Of a DNA stretch of 64,000 bases, positions 1 to 11,713 are shown piece by piece. Within the stretch, counting starts at the first letter, position 1; every line of letters begins with the position of its first letter. Both the position numbers and the translations under genes were made by a program. The notes under the pieces are model-generated. The model was not told the origin of the DNA, ran no database searches, and worked only from the letters and a program-made list of their open reading frames with translations. This DNA comes from Marthasterias glacialis (lineage: Eukaryota; Echinodermata; Asteroidea; Forcipulatida; Asteriidae): positions 9,330,963 to 9,394,962 of the forward strand of contig OU452231.1 of the NCBI GenBank assembly GCA_911728455.2. Direction: 5' to 3'.

Positions 1-540
1 CGGATACTTCGTAGAAGTACCCACCCTGTTTGTGTTCCCTCAATCTTGGACATTTTCCTGTTGAATTTTAAAAATTAAATTTCCATAATTTAAAAAAAAT
101 GTTTCTTTTCCCTCAGCAAGTGCTAAACTGATCAATAGGCCCTACTCATTATTACCCAAGGAATGGGCAGAGTCGTCTGATTTTCTCCATGGTCTTATGT
201 CTTGTATTTTAGCCTTGATTTGATTCCAGTCTTTCCTGGGTAAGAAATAACAAGTGCAAGGTTGACAATGTACAGGATTGGTAACTGCAGTGCAGGCCTT
301 GATCTTAACCGAGGCCATTGGCCTCATGCCCTGTCTAGTTGGCCAGAATGCCCTTCAGAAAAATTGCACTGTCACTACAAACTTGGCCAGCATGCCCTTG
401 TTTGATTTCTCTGATTTGGCCAGCAAAGGCCTGCCCCCATTTTTCCTAAGACTGAGGCCTGTAGTATTAAGAATTTTTGGGGTGATATGTTTTAAAGCAC
501 GCTGATTATAAAGTTCATGAATAACCATGGCAACAGTACC

Positions 541-659
541 AATGGGAGACTTTTGTGACGTTAGAGGGCGCCCCAGTAAGCGGTCCTTTTCTATTATGAG
601 AACAATAGAAAAGGGCCGCTTACTGGGGCGCCTGCTCTTGTCTCAAAAGTCTCCCATTC
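541..659. repeat. Foldback element with GGGAGACTTTTG ends
   Basis: The left arm (541-595) is the near-perfect reverse complement of the right arm (604-659), with outer ends AATGGGAGACTTTTG and CAAAAGTCTCCCATT and a very short loop. The same terminal motif opens elements at 33234 and 57368, so this is one member of a dispersed MITE-like family. No coding capacity. Confidence 0.8.
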
Positions 660-1796
660 ACCAGAGAAATATTTCTATCTAGAACAAAGTCAAGTCGAGA
701 CATTGGGGACAAACAATGACATTTAAAGACCACAAAATCACTCATTGCTTATTTTGATTGCTGCAATCAAAGTTGGCCCATTGTGTTTTCCTTAACTCTT
801 TCACTACGGAATTTTATATGCAGCTGTGACTGAATTGTTTCATGTATTTTAGTGTTTTGAGCCGCTGCGTGAAGTACATGTAATTTACCAAACTGCTGTG
901 AGCAGCGCGCCTTAGTGGAAGAGTTAAAACGTGAAACAATCTGCTTCATGATGACATTTTCACAGGTTGGCTGTGTATGGTGTGCCAAATTGAAGATAAG
1001 GGAGTGAAAATGAATCTACAGTACCGAATACTTCCAAAAGACAATGATGTACAGTCACTATTTCCCTTTTTTTTAAAGACAGTTGTGACTACAGACAGTA
1101 CCTTCCTCCATGGTCTGTGCATGTGCATGGTGAAGTCTGAAACCATACATTCCAGTAGATGAACATGTATTGTTCTTCTACATATTTTACAGCTTAGAAA
1201 AGGGCAATAGAAAAGGGCCGCTTACTGGGGCGCCTGCTCACGTCTCAAAAGTCTCCCATTCACCAGAGAAATATTTCTATCTAGAACAAAGTCAAGTCAG
1301 AGACATTGCGGGACAAACAATGACATTTAAAGACCACAAAATCACTCATTGCTTATTTTGATTGCTGCAATCAAAATTGGCCCATTGTGTTTTCCTTAAC
1401 TCTTTCACTACGGAATTTTATATGCAGCTGTGACTGAATTGTTTTATGTATTTTAGTATTTTGAGCCGCTGCGCGAAGTACATGTAATTTACCAAACTGC
1501 TGTGAGCAGCGCGCCTTAGTGGAAGAGTTAAAACGTGAAACAATCTGCTTCATGATGACATTTTCACAGGTTGGCTGTGTATGGTGTGCCAAATTGAAGA
1601 TAAGGGAGTGAAAATGAATCTACAGTACAGAATACTTCCAAAAGACAATGATGTACAGTCACTATTTCCCTTTTTTTAAAGACAGTTGTGACTACAGACA
1701 GTACCTTCCTCCATGGTCTGTGCATGTGCATGGTGAAGTCTGAAACCATACATTCCAGTAGATGAACATGTATTGTACGTCTACTTATTTTACAGT
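603..1796 (+). repeat. 602-bp tandem duplication
   Basis: Positions 603-1204 are repeated at 1205-1796 with only scattered substitutions and single-base gaps. Both units carry the right arm of the foldback element and a nested palindrome with ends TTAACTCTTTCACTACGG and CCTTAGTGGAAGAGTTAA (about 794-929 in unit 1). Antisense open frames of 73 codons in each unit are nearly identical only because the DNA is duplicated; I see no sign of a gene. Confidence 0.9.
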
Positions 1797-2349
1797 GGTC
1801 AATGAGTCATTGAAAATAATGTTATAAAAACTGTCTGGATTTTGGCAGATTTTTGTTTTTGTTAAGTGTACAGTTTGAGTGTACAGTTTTGAGTGTACAC
1901 AAGTCAGTGTACTTTCATACTTGCTCCGTGCGTTATGGCAAAGATACTAGAAACTCTAAGACAGGACACTCTATTCAGAAACATAAACTGCAAAATTGGT
2001 GCGCCCGCTGTCATTTGGTAGGTAAAACCAAAGATCGTTGTTCGATAAGTAGGGCCTACTAAATGGAAAAACTTAGGCCAAACGATCCCTCCAACTAAAA
2101 AAGGTGAAGGCAGATCCAAAATTTGGTATTCGGCAATTTAAATTGTGGCAATAATCCTAGCGAAATCGGCACATGGGGAAGGGCGCCATCCTGTGGTTGG
2201 TAGGTAAAAAGGCGTTACATCTGCTACCGTGCAAAACGGCACAAGTGTTCTACTGTATCTTGTGTTTCTAGTAGCTTTGGTTATGGTAATACACACTGTA
2301 CACTGTATTGTACCTTCAGTTTGACAGGTTGTCATAAATGTACACACAC

Positions 2350-2505
2350 TGCAAAAACTGGGGTGTTAATTTGATTCACTTGGTATCTATGACAACACCA
2401 ACATGGTGTTAATTTTACCAACGATAAAGCAATGGGGATAACTAACACCATGTCGGTGTTGTCACATATAGATACCAAGAGAATCAATTTAACACAGTTT
2501 TTGCA
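2350..2505. repeat. Palindromic MITE-like element with ~60-bp arms
   Basis: The left arm opens TGCAAAAACTGGGGTGTTAA and the right arm closes AACACAGTTTTTGCA. Both arms carry the GGTATCTA and AACACCATG motifs in mirrored order around a spacer of about 30 bp. Nothing in it could encode a protein. Confidence 0.8.
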
Positions 2506-3399
2506 ATGCATGTTGGTAAAACATACATCAGGAGCAGATCCACTTTCCTCTGTCTTCAAACCCTATGTACAGTGTGTATGTTACACATGTATCATGAACT
2601 ATGTCATGTAGGCCTATAACAAGCCGTGCACGACCAAATACATTGCACACACTACACAGACATTTAAATATTAGCAAACTGTGCCATGTCAGCAGTTTGA
2701 TGGAGTCAGGGCCTCGTACCCACCAACCAACCACTACAAACACAGCTTGCAAAATTTTCACTGCAACCATGCGCACAAACTCAACCCCATTACATGTAGC
2801 CCACCTAGTTCAGACTGTAAATTGAATTTACAGATGCTGCTCATTCCATACGTGAGTGAGGGGTCAACATTGAGGGTCAGAACTCAGGAAGGACTTGGTT
2901 TGGTCTTGGCGTCCGCATGCCATTGGTCGCTGTGTGGCAGTTGGCCTGGTGTTGATCTGATCCTTGCTCTATGATCTGATGTGTCAAGGTCTCGGTGTGA
3001 ATCTGGGACAGAGGCCGCCATTGTTGGACTTTTTCCAAGGAAGGTTTATCTCAAACTTGACTTCAAAATTGCAAATAACTGCAACCTGGCAGCTTGTGGC
3101 TTTGTGTGTTTGGTTTAATGTGTACACTATGCAAAATCCAAGATAATGTTAGATTTCCTAGGAGGACTGATAGGACTACCCATGGCAATTTCAGCAGTTT
3201 TTCTTCATGTGCCTTGCCAGAACCTGATGTTGGCGACCAAACACCTGAAACCATTCCCATGCACATACAATATCCAGTAATGCCAGTTGTCAATGCCAGT
3301 CTCTCAGTGAACCATCAACCTTTGACGCCCACTTCTTGTTCTGTTTATTTAGTATTATTATTATTATTTAAACTGGCCAGTCTTATCGGTGTAGGCCTA

Positions 3400-3650
3400 C
3401 ATCGTTTCTGATGACTTGCCAAACCAACTTTCTTGTCACTTCATGTACACCCTTAATCGGGTTCCTCCACCTCTCTAATTGTTCATTTTGGATCTTGATC
3501 CCTGGTACTCTCATCATCCGTTTCATCTAAAGCACCATATTTCCATGCCTTCCAGTCTTTTCTGATAATTGACACCTAGTGCCAAATAATTCACAAGCAT
3601 ACAGCAGCACTGACCAGACATGGCGTTGTAGGAACCATGTTTTTATTTAA
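3400..3650 (-). mobile_element. Degenerate non-LTR retrotransposon remnant
   Basis: Read on the minus strand with frame changes, this stretch gives a run like RKDWKAWKYGALDETDDES next to fragments resembling the C-terminal part of RTE/CR1-type reverse transcriptases (an EMW..RRMM.IP-like stretch). Several stops and frame shifts interrupt it. The assignment rests on weak local resemblance only. Confidence 0.3.
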
Positions 3651-4659
3651 GTTTTTAAGGATTTGTTGGTAAAAGTTTTTCCTTTTTCCCCAAAAATGGT
3701 TGTTTCGTTTTTTTTGCCAGGGCTACTCATCATTGATCTCCTCCCCCCCAAAAACAAACCCAAAACAAAACAAAAAAACACCAAACCCAGGTACAATGTG
3801 TACCAGTCGTGTTATTTCAATGTTTCTAAAATAAACACATAAAAATATGGACTAAATAATTGGTTGCAGTTAGTTTAACTGTATGGCGTACTACAAATTA
3901 ACTTATTTTGATAACTGATTCAAACACTCTGTGGTATGATGTAATCCACCCCCCACAGCTCTAGGGACATCCCCCTATTTCTACCTTGCATCTTTATTTC
4001 TTTGTTACAAAGTATTGATTGAATTCAGTGTACACATCAAAAGGACCCCCCCCCCCAAAGCTTTAGGGACATCCCCTATTTCTACTTTGCTTCATTATTT
4101 CTTTGTTACAAAGTGTTTATTGAGCTCAGTGAACATATACACATTAAGGAACTGAACATTGTCATTACATAATGTCAACTATTAATTTCTTAACTGTACA
4201 TGTTTTCAAAAGGAATTCTTGGCTTGTGATAAAAGAATTGCAATTCAAGGTGTCCTTGCTGGGACACGCAACATCACAGCATCAGCTCTTACAATATCTG
4301 TGGTGCACCGCAGCTGTTTTTGGTCCCAATTGTAATAAGACACCTGCAGTTGTCACGTAGGCCAAGTCTATTTATGTACAATGTAAACCACAACGGGGCG
4401 CTAGGTGTACAGTGGTTGTGTGTACACTGAACAATAAGATTGGAAAACGGTGTAGACATAGCAGCAAAAGGTCTTTTTGTTTTTTTTTCAAAGAAAATAT
4501 CAAATGGTGTTCAGTTGAATGAATGCTTTATGACTTATTTGTTCTCGTGGTACTTTATATGGATGCTATGTACAGTGTATAATCAGTAGGCCTGTCTGCT
4601 TTCCAAGAACTGAAAAAAACCTTTAAATAAGGGAATAAAAGACTGAGGTCTTAAACGGC

Positions 4660-5075
4660 CGCTTAAAACTGGCAGGGTCGTGGCCGTGTGATAAAGGACC
4701 GAGCTGAAGGTTTTAAATGGTCTTTTAAGACCAAGGCACTACTCTTTTTATTTCCATTCACAAATGCCCTTTTTGTTGAAAAGCATAATAATGTATGAAA
4801 CTGTTTAATTTGTCAATTACTGTCACGTCCTCGGGCTCCATTTCGCAAAGGGTCAAATTGCATGCAATGCTCAACTGTTGCGCGATGCGCGCATACTTAG
4901 ATTTTACATTGGGTACTGGTATGTAGGCCCTATTCATTTTGCTTTGCAGAAATTAGCGCCCGCATAAGAATAATTGCCAACTGGTTGTAACACTCTCAGC
5001 CGTGTCTTTATCGGCCATTTAAACACCCCCATGTGACATGCTCTCGACCAATCAGAATGGATTAACTGTCCCAGG
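4660..5075 (+). repeat. Dispersed repeat K, copy 1
   Basis: Matches 7254-7670 in the same orientation over about 410 bp. Shared landmarks are AACTGGCAGGGTCGTGGCC, GATAAAGGACCGAGCTGAAG, GAAAAGCATAATAATGTATG and, near the end, GACCAATCAGAATGGAT. The copies differ by substitutions and small gaps, so they are old. No coding content. Confidence 0.8.
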
Positions 5076-5299
5076 TATAAATTAATGAATGAAAAGTAAC
5101 ACTAAAAATCCACAGGTGCCTTGTGTAGTGGAATTCAAACCCACAGCCTTGTAGAGGTTTCCAGAACAGAACACCCCTAGAACACTATTAAGGAGAGGCC
5201 AGTCGGAATTCTTTAATCAGCAGTTGGCTGCAAACAAGCTGCACAGGAAATTTAAAGGATATCGTATATTGAAAAAAATATCAGTCTCTTTTCAGACTA

Positions 5300-5367
5300 G
5301 TTGCGATAATCGTAACCCTCCATCCTCCTGGTGGTCGGAGAGGATGGAGGGTTACGATTATCGCAAC
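5300..5367. repeat. Perfect 28-bp hairpin
   Basis: The 28 bases at 5300-5327 are the exact reverse complement of 5340-5367, with a 12-base loop (5328-5339). Flanks are themselves similar (TTTTCAGACT on both sides). A perfect stem in a region of decayed repeats suggests a recent foldback insertion, or a hairpin RNA precursor; neither can be decided from sequence alone. Confidence 0.85.
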
Positions 5368-7253
5368 CTTTTTTCAGACTTGGTATTTTTGACCATTGTC
5401 AAGTAAGTATTTTTTGTTGTGTCCTAACTGAATGGCATCGACTGTGGCCACTGGATACGGTTGGCAATAGTACATTGCTTTGTAGAGTAACCGACCATCA
5501 TGGAGGAAGCCTGCATGTTTTAACACAATCAGTGTCCTTTGTTAATGTGTATTCTGTATTGAGTAAAAAACAAACATTAAAAACACTTTTTGTCTTGTGG
5601 TTTAAAAGCACATAAATAATGTAGGTGCAGGTCTGGAATTAAACTTGGGGCAATGGCCTCTGTTGCCCTGGTCTTGGCCTTGGTGCCCCTTCAAAGGTTT
5701 CCCGTAGTCTTTAAGATTTTCCAATGGAAGTGCCCTTTGCAAAGTGAAAAATGGCCTTGCCCTCTCAAAGATGAAATTCCAGGCCGGTAGGTAGCAATTC
5801 ATTCTACATTATGTGGGTGATACACATTCCCCTCCCCAGCTGAGTCCCTGTTTCCCTAAATATTTCCTCTATCCATGTGGACACGCTCTGCCTACTTGTT
5901 GATGTTAAAATTTGTACAAGCAGTGGCAAGTAATGTGAAGGTCAAACCATAGAGCTCATGTAGCCCTATATTGAAAGCAATCACACTCACAACAAGTAGT
6001 TTTGGAGAGTAAGTGTGTTGGAAATAATGTAGGTCTTGTCTGAAGGGAATTGAAATTAGATAAGAAGTGAAACCGCAGATTGTGTTTATTAACCACTGTA
6101 CTGTATGACAGTCGAGACTAAAACCAGTTATTTAATCATCCAGTACTACAGTAGTACCATAAAAAATTAATACATGAATGTTAGAGAAAGGGCACTTTTC
6201 TGGAGTCCAGACAGTTCAAGTTGGCTTATGCAAACAATGGCTAGACGATAGACACCGTCCAGGAAGTTCAGTACACTGCAGGTTGTTTGGTGTTGAGACT
6301 TCAGCGTCATGCTCCGATGCATTTATAATACATAATGTAGATAGTGCACTGGCTGCTAATATTATGTCAAACTTTACAGGCATGATTAATAGGCCTATCA
6401 TCATGGCACAACGACCAGTGTACGGGTCATGAAGTCATCTTGCAGGTCTTGTCCTTCCTTATAAAAGCCTGGCATATGTTTTATAGGCTACATTGTCAAG
6501 TAATCGGAAATGCAATGTTATGTGCATGTTTAAAAAACACATGGCGTTAACCTGATGAGTTATGTCAAAACAAAAGGAGAAAAGTATGAATTTATAACAA
6601 GGAAACCAAATAATGCATCGTTTTATACACTGTGAGTGGTACTCAGTTTAGTTTGTTGTGCATTTTCATAACTGTATGCAAACTAATTTAAGGCCTGAAA
6701 GTTTGTTCATTGATAAAGGACACCTCAGACTCAATCAGGAAAATACAAATTTCTTCGGGAATATTTCAAAGGGCACTAAGAAGGAAATGACCAGGGGCAT
6801 GGAGGTGATAGTTTGTGTTGCCTCTATGAAGTGCATGTTTCAGACGTGTAATTTTCAGTACATATTTCAGTTAAAGTTGACATTTAAACAGTACATTTAA
6901 AATCAGGCTACTATTTAACTTCCTGAGGGCAAGTAAAAAGCACAGACGGTTTACTTTTTCAAAAGCTTAAACGCAAGGCCTGTCAATGTCAGCTACATGT
7001 AGGTTATAAATCAATCAACAATCCCTGCCAATAAAAATCAAATTCTTGGGTTGGCCACAAGCAACCTTTAATCTCTTTAGTTGGCTGCAATCAACCTCCA
7101 GAAAATCACTGTGATAAAATCAATAATCAGATAACATTGACTATAGCTTGTGAAACATACAGGAAACATACAGTTATAGGAACAAAGAAAGGAAGAAATA
7201 AATGCAATAAGCGTTTCTTGATTTTATTTATTTTAGCTTCAAAGCTTTTTGTC

Positions 7254-7670
7254 CATTTAAAACTGGCAGGGTCGTGGCCCTGTGATAAAGGACCGAGCTG
7301 AAGGTTTTAAACGGTCCTTTAAGACAGAGGAACTACTCTTTTTATTCCTATTCACAAATGCCCTTTCAGTTGAAAAGCATAATAATGTATGAAACTGTTC
7401 TGTTTTTTTTTGTTTTTTTTAAGTATATTTTTCAATTCCTTTTGCGAAGGGTCAATTTGCATGGGACGCTCAAGGGTTGCGTGTATGCATACTGATAGAC
7501 TTTACATTGAGTATCAGTTTGTATTAATTGTGCTATGCGTAAATTAGCGCCGGCGCAAGTATTATTGCTGACTGGTTATAAACACTCCCCGTCATGTGTT
7601 TATTAGCAGTTTAAACACCCCCCATGTGACATGCTGTTGACCAATCAGAATGGATAAACTGTCTGGGGTA
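7254..7670 (+). repeat. Dispersed repeat K, copy 2
   Basis: Second copy of the family seen at 4660-5075, same orientation, with the same landmarks ending in GACCAATCAGAATGGAT. A short T-rich insertion distinguishes it from copy 1. Confidence 0.8.
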
Positions 7671-8042
7671 CATGTATGTGTGATTTGAATATTAATTGCC
7701 AGGAAGTACAGTAAGTCTACCTCTGTTACCCAGTCAAAGACCTGTTCATATGTTATACACTGCATGTCCTTGCTCTGTGACTGCCTGTAGTTAAAATCAC
7801 AATAGGAAGGGACAAAAAGATAAAACCACAAAACAAACACAGCTAACTCTTCAATTTTAGATAACCAAATTGTGCAAACTAAATGTGCCTATTGTATTTA
7901 AAATTTAGTCACTGCATTTATGTTAACACAAAGACAACATTTACAACTGATTCACTTTTGACTGTGACGACTATTTTTAGTGGATTCAGTAATCAGAGTT
8001 CACCCTTTTTGTTATTACCCTGACTTGTATTAATCTGATTGT

Positions 8043-8160
8043 AACTATGGTCATGCGGCTACAGCTGCAGCTGTTGCTATGGGCAACCTATGCTTCAATG
8101 CATGTTCATGTGACAATCAAGCCACAACCACAGGAAAGGCCTAATCTGAGGCTAATGGGA
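8043..8160. repeat. GCCGTAGCC-type MITE, diverged copy
   Basis: Carries the mirrored 'tatg..cggctacagctg' and 'aagccacaaccaca' arms and a central TATGCTTCAATGCATGTTCATG segment that closely matches 23870-23900. It belongs to the same family as the copies at 23808, 30789, 35517, 35690 and 37003. Confidence 0.55.
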
Positions 8161-8789
8161 AAACTTAATAAATAGCCCTTATCATTAAAACAGGAAATGT
8201 TAAAAAAAAGTTATAAAGGGCTGTTTTACACTCTAATTATGATATTGATCTATGTAGTTTACAATTATAATAATTTAATATCAAAAACACCTGTATGAAT
8301 TCAACATAAAATTACAAGAGAGCCCTGGCTGACCATTTCATATCTTCATTCGTTTCATTTATTTATTCTGGTTGTGAAGCCAAGGATTCTCAAAAAAGCG
8401 AATTTAATCACTATGCTGTAGCGAAGAAACCCACAGAGAAGGCAAGGATGGAAATTTCCATTTTAGATGTGGTAGGAAAACCTCAGAGATTTATTCCAGG
8501 GACACAAAGTACTCTTTTGTCCCAGTAACAGAAGGTAGTGGCAAGCAAAAAATGGCTTGTGAGAAAACAATTTGGCATATCTGTTACATTTTTGCAGCAA
8601 GAATTACCCCAAAGACATGTTTCCCCATTTCCATGCAGAATTTAAGCTTCCTATAATGACTTTTGAATGGCAGAGAGCTGATCAAACTTTCAAGCTTAGT
8701 TTTCTTGATACCCAATTTTGCACATTTAGGCTAATGTTTATAAGGCCTCTTCTTGGTAAAACCTTCTTCCGGGCACACGGCGATTAGGT

Positions 8790-8826
8790 CACTGGTGTGC
8801 ATACATGTACATGTACATGTACATTT
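8790..8826. repeat. (ACATGT)n microsatellite
   Basis: Short self-complementary hexanucleotide run, ACATGTACATGTACATGT, flanked by unique AT-rich sequence. Confidence 0.8.
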
Positions 8827-9092
8827 CAAATTTCCTCATGGTTTAGCCACCCCTGGATTCTTCCAAGGAGCTATAAAAATAGTCTTCAATTCAATTTAAA
8901 ACCAAACTAAGGTTGGAAGGGCAGACTTTTCTGACCTCCATTAAAAGTCAAACCAGAATCATTGATGTTGCACATAACGTTGCACCTACCCTGGTTGCAA
9001 CCTTGTTCTATGGTTGCATGTACAGTTTTATACATTGTATACAAATATCAAGCAATAAACCACAAGGGAAACTGACTGGTTCAATGTTTAAA

Positions 9093-9240
9093 TCAATTTT
9101 GGGGTGAACAAAGAAAAAAATGACTGGAGTTGGATTTGAACATGCGACCACCGGCTGTACCTACCGACGCTCTACCAACTGAGCTATCCAGCCTTAATGT
9201 TGGCGGTCTCCCTATTTTGTCAATATCTTTGTTCGGGGCG
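9093..9240 (-). mobile_element. tRNA-derived SINE (family B)
   Basis: On the minus strand the element reads a short leader (AACAAAGATATTGACAAAATAGGGAGACCGCC), then a tRNA-like body (9122-9193) with A box TAGCTCAGTTGGTAGAG and B box GTTCAAATCC, then a tail ending TTTGTTCACCCCAAAATTGA. The 7-bp acceptor stem can still pair, but the T stem has decayed, so it is not a working tRNA. The same leader, body and tail recur at 43235-43378 on the plus strand, which shows that it is an element and not a lone tRNA gene. Confidence 0.8.
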
Positions 9241-9984
9241 GGTGGGGGGGGAGGTGCCTGCTTTTTCTACTTTAATCTATCTTATTTTATATTTCCGTGG
9301 AGGAATCAGCAATTTTTGTTATCTAATAGCATGAAATGTATACAAAAGCGAAGCCTATCATATGGATGTCCTTATTTTTTCAAGGGCAAAATATCATGCC
9401 CGAAAAGGCCATGAAAGGCCATGTTTTAGGCAGGAAACGATTTCATCCAGCAAAGTTTGCGTAGTAAAATATTTAGAGTGGCCATGTTCTGTGCACACGC
9501 TGAATGCTAATTGAGTAGCAAATGATGAATTTTTTAGTAGCAACTAGCAACTGCAGCTGATGAGTGATACATTTTGTGCAGCATTTTGCACAGTAGCAGC
9601 AAAGGTAGAAGTTCACACAAAGTACAATTCATGAATATTCCTTACTTAAAGTTAAAAGCCATTTTGGTCAGCTTTCTCCTTGTATTATTTGACCGTTAAT
9701 ATTCACACTCTGTGCTGTTCTTTCTTATCTCCTGATTATGATATCAGTACTGTGTTTATACACAGTCAATCTTAATCTCAAATCTGAGATTTAAAGTGCA
9801 AAGGCCAGTGATACATCATGTACATGCCTTCATGGTGGCGCTTTAGTCGAGTCATCTAGAAAAATGTCCGAGGCCGAGGTCTGAATCTCAGTCCAAGTCT
9901 CGAGTCCCAGTGAGTCTGAGTATGAGTCATGGTGTTCCAAGTCGGAGTCCACAAACAACCAATGGCAGTTCTCAAGTCTTTCAG

Positions 9985-10138
9985 TAGTCTGGGTGCAAGA
10001 CGTTGTTGTTCTTCATCTCTCGCCTATTGCGATTTCCCCCTGTAGATCCGCACTCTATGTGATACACGAACCCTCGAACGATTGTGGGAACTGTTACCAA
10101 AGACTGATAATAACATCAGAACGTCTTGCACTAAGACT
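9985..10138. repeat. MITE with AGTCT..GCAAGACGTT ends
   Basis: Terminal inverted repeats AGTCTGGGTGCAAGACGTT and AACGTCTTGCACTAAGACT bound about 150 bp of non-coding sequence. The ends match those of the elements at 49057-49331 and 60203-60461, so it is a related or deleted family member. Confidence 0.65.
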
Positions 10139-10546
10139 TGTCTTCCAGTAGTGTATCATAACGAAACTACATGTAAAATCTTAAAATATGCATGAAGTGT
10201 TTTTTGGGGAAAATAAGACGAAAGGACTCCCCACCTACCCCTAGAAACATTTTTCTTTAATTCATCATACCACAAGGAGTTTATAATCAGTTTATTTTCT
10301 ATGCAATGTGTCTGGCACGACCATTATCGACCGACAAAGCAATCTCCTTACAGATCTATGTGTAGTTAGTGCAACAAAATAAGTAGGGTACAACATGGAT
10401 GTTGATGTTGTAATTGAGTTCAAGTTTAATTGTGTTTCTGAAGTAAATCAATTGGTATTAAACAATCAATAATACAACTGCATGGAGATCTAATTACGTT
10501 ATGTGTGCTTGTCGTACATTTGTCACAGCAGCAGAAACAATGTTAG

Positions 10547-11060
10547 TCAGGTGGCTTAGTGAAATTACCATGACACGGCGGAAAAAAACACAAATTTTGG
10601 CACAAAACTTCCTTAGGGCTTACCACTTAATGTTAGGGTAGGCACCATCCGGATTTTCAAATGTAAAATTTGTCCCCCTTTGTTTTGTACACATGCGAGG
10701 GGGCAGGACATAACTCCAATTAGGAAGAGAGTTCAGGAATAAGACTTACATAATGTTGTAGCCCTACCCTAGTAGAGACTACTCACAAAGTTTGAGATCT
10801 TACCCTCCTAGGAATGAATTATTATTGATTTTTGAAGATTTAATATTTAGCTGTATGTTTTGTACACACACATAGCACAATAGCAGTAACAATAGACAAC
10901 CAATTAGTACAAGACAAAGGGGGAAACATTTTTAATTTGAAAATCGGGATGGTTCCTATCCTAACATTAATTAGTAGGCCCTAAGGAATCTTTGTGCCAA
11001 AAATGGTGCTTTTGTTCGCCGTGTCAAGATAATCTTGAAATTTAACGCTAAGCCACCTGA
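10547..11060. repeat. Large inverted-repeat element (~514 bp)
   Basis: Ends are TCAGGTGGCTTAG and CTAAGCCACCTGA. Mirrored arms of about 145 bp share CATGACACGGCG/CGCCGTGTCA, the lines around CCTAACATTAA, and GACAAAGGGGGA. The interior about 10700-10900 is unique and non-coding. This is the arrangement expected of a non-autonomous DNA transposon. Confidence 0.8.
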
Positions 11061-11608
11061 CTATGTAAAATTGCTTTGTTTCAAAACAGGGTTTTGATAT
11101 TCATTTTTGTAATGAGAAGTTTGTTGTTTGTGGAAAAGCAGTGTACACGCGTAATTCCCACAGCAAAGCTAATTTACAGAAAATGGTGCTTATCAAATTT
11201 GTCTGCTAAGTTAAAATTTGTAGGGAACCAGTCTTGAACAGTATAAACTATATGATATTTTGGCTGGTAACCTGTATCTCCTAAGTAAGATTTTTCTGTG
11301 CTAAACAATTTTTTTGTGCAAGCAGAAGAACTCTTGCTTAATCAATTCAGATTACCGGCCAAAATTTTACCAAATGTAGATAACTTGTAACTGTTTACTT
11401 TTGCTTAGCAAATATGTATTTGTTTAGCAGTTTTTTTCTGTTTAATAGCAGTAAGGAATTGAGGCATGAACATTGCACATTATGTAATACAAAGAAGGTT
11501 AAAGGTTAAATTTTGACATTGTCCAAAACTAATGATACATGTTTTTATAACAGAACTATGGAGTAAGGCCAGCTAAAAACAGTTTGTTTGTTTGTTTTGT
11601 GCTTGCAG

Positions 11609-11713
11609 AAGGAGCAGCCAAATTCAAGTGTCTTCTAAGTTTCGCAGTCGGAGGCCTCCTGGGGGACGTCTTCTTTCATTTGTTGCCAGAGGCTTGGTCT
11701 CATGTCCCACCAG
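11609..11713 (+). CDS. SLC39A13: ZIP13 exon (TM2 region)
   Basis: Acceptor TGTGCTTGCAG and donor CAGGTAAGA bound it. It enters with two bases of a split codon and leaves in phase 1. It encodes KFKCLLSFAVGGLLGDVFFH and then LLPEAWSHVPP, the second membrane helix with its conserved HLLPE. Confidence 0.9.

Larger units (their letters stand above)
1..11608. other. Upstream interval without a recognised gene
   Basis: I found no exon in these 11.6 kb that I can assign to a protein family. Open frames are short, lack paired splice sites and overlap repeats. The block holds a 602-bp tandem duplication, several foldback elements, a 400-bp repeat pair, a tRNA-like SINE and a large palindromic element, each listed separately. 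Because ZIP13 begins at 11609 with an internal exon, its missing first exon or exons should lie here or beyond the window's left edge. I looked for a segment resembling the first ZIP membrane helix and did not see one. Confidence 0.6.

Noticed and set aside
3145..3282. 45-codon frame resembling a ZIP helix (FLGGLIGLPMAISAVFLHVP)
   Set aside because: No donor follows before the stop, and the resemblance is only to general hydrophobic Gly-rich sequence; the true TM2 exon is at 11609.
9122..9193. Functional tRNA gene on the minus strand
   Set aside because: The T stem is broken and the same leader and tail recur at 43235, so it is a SINE head.
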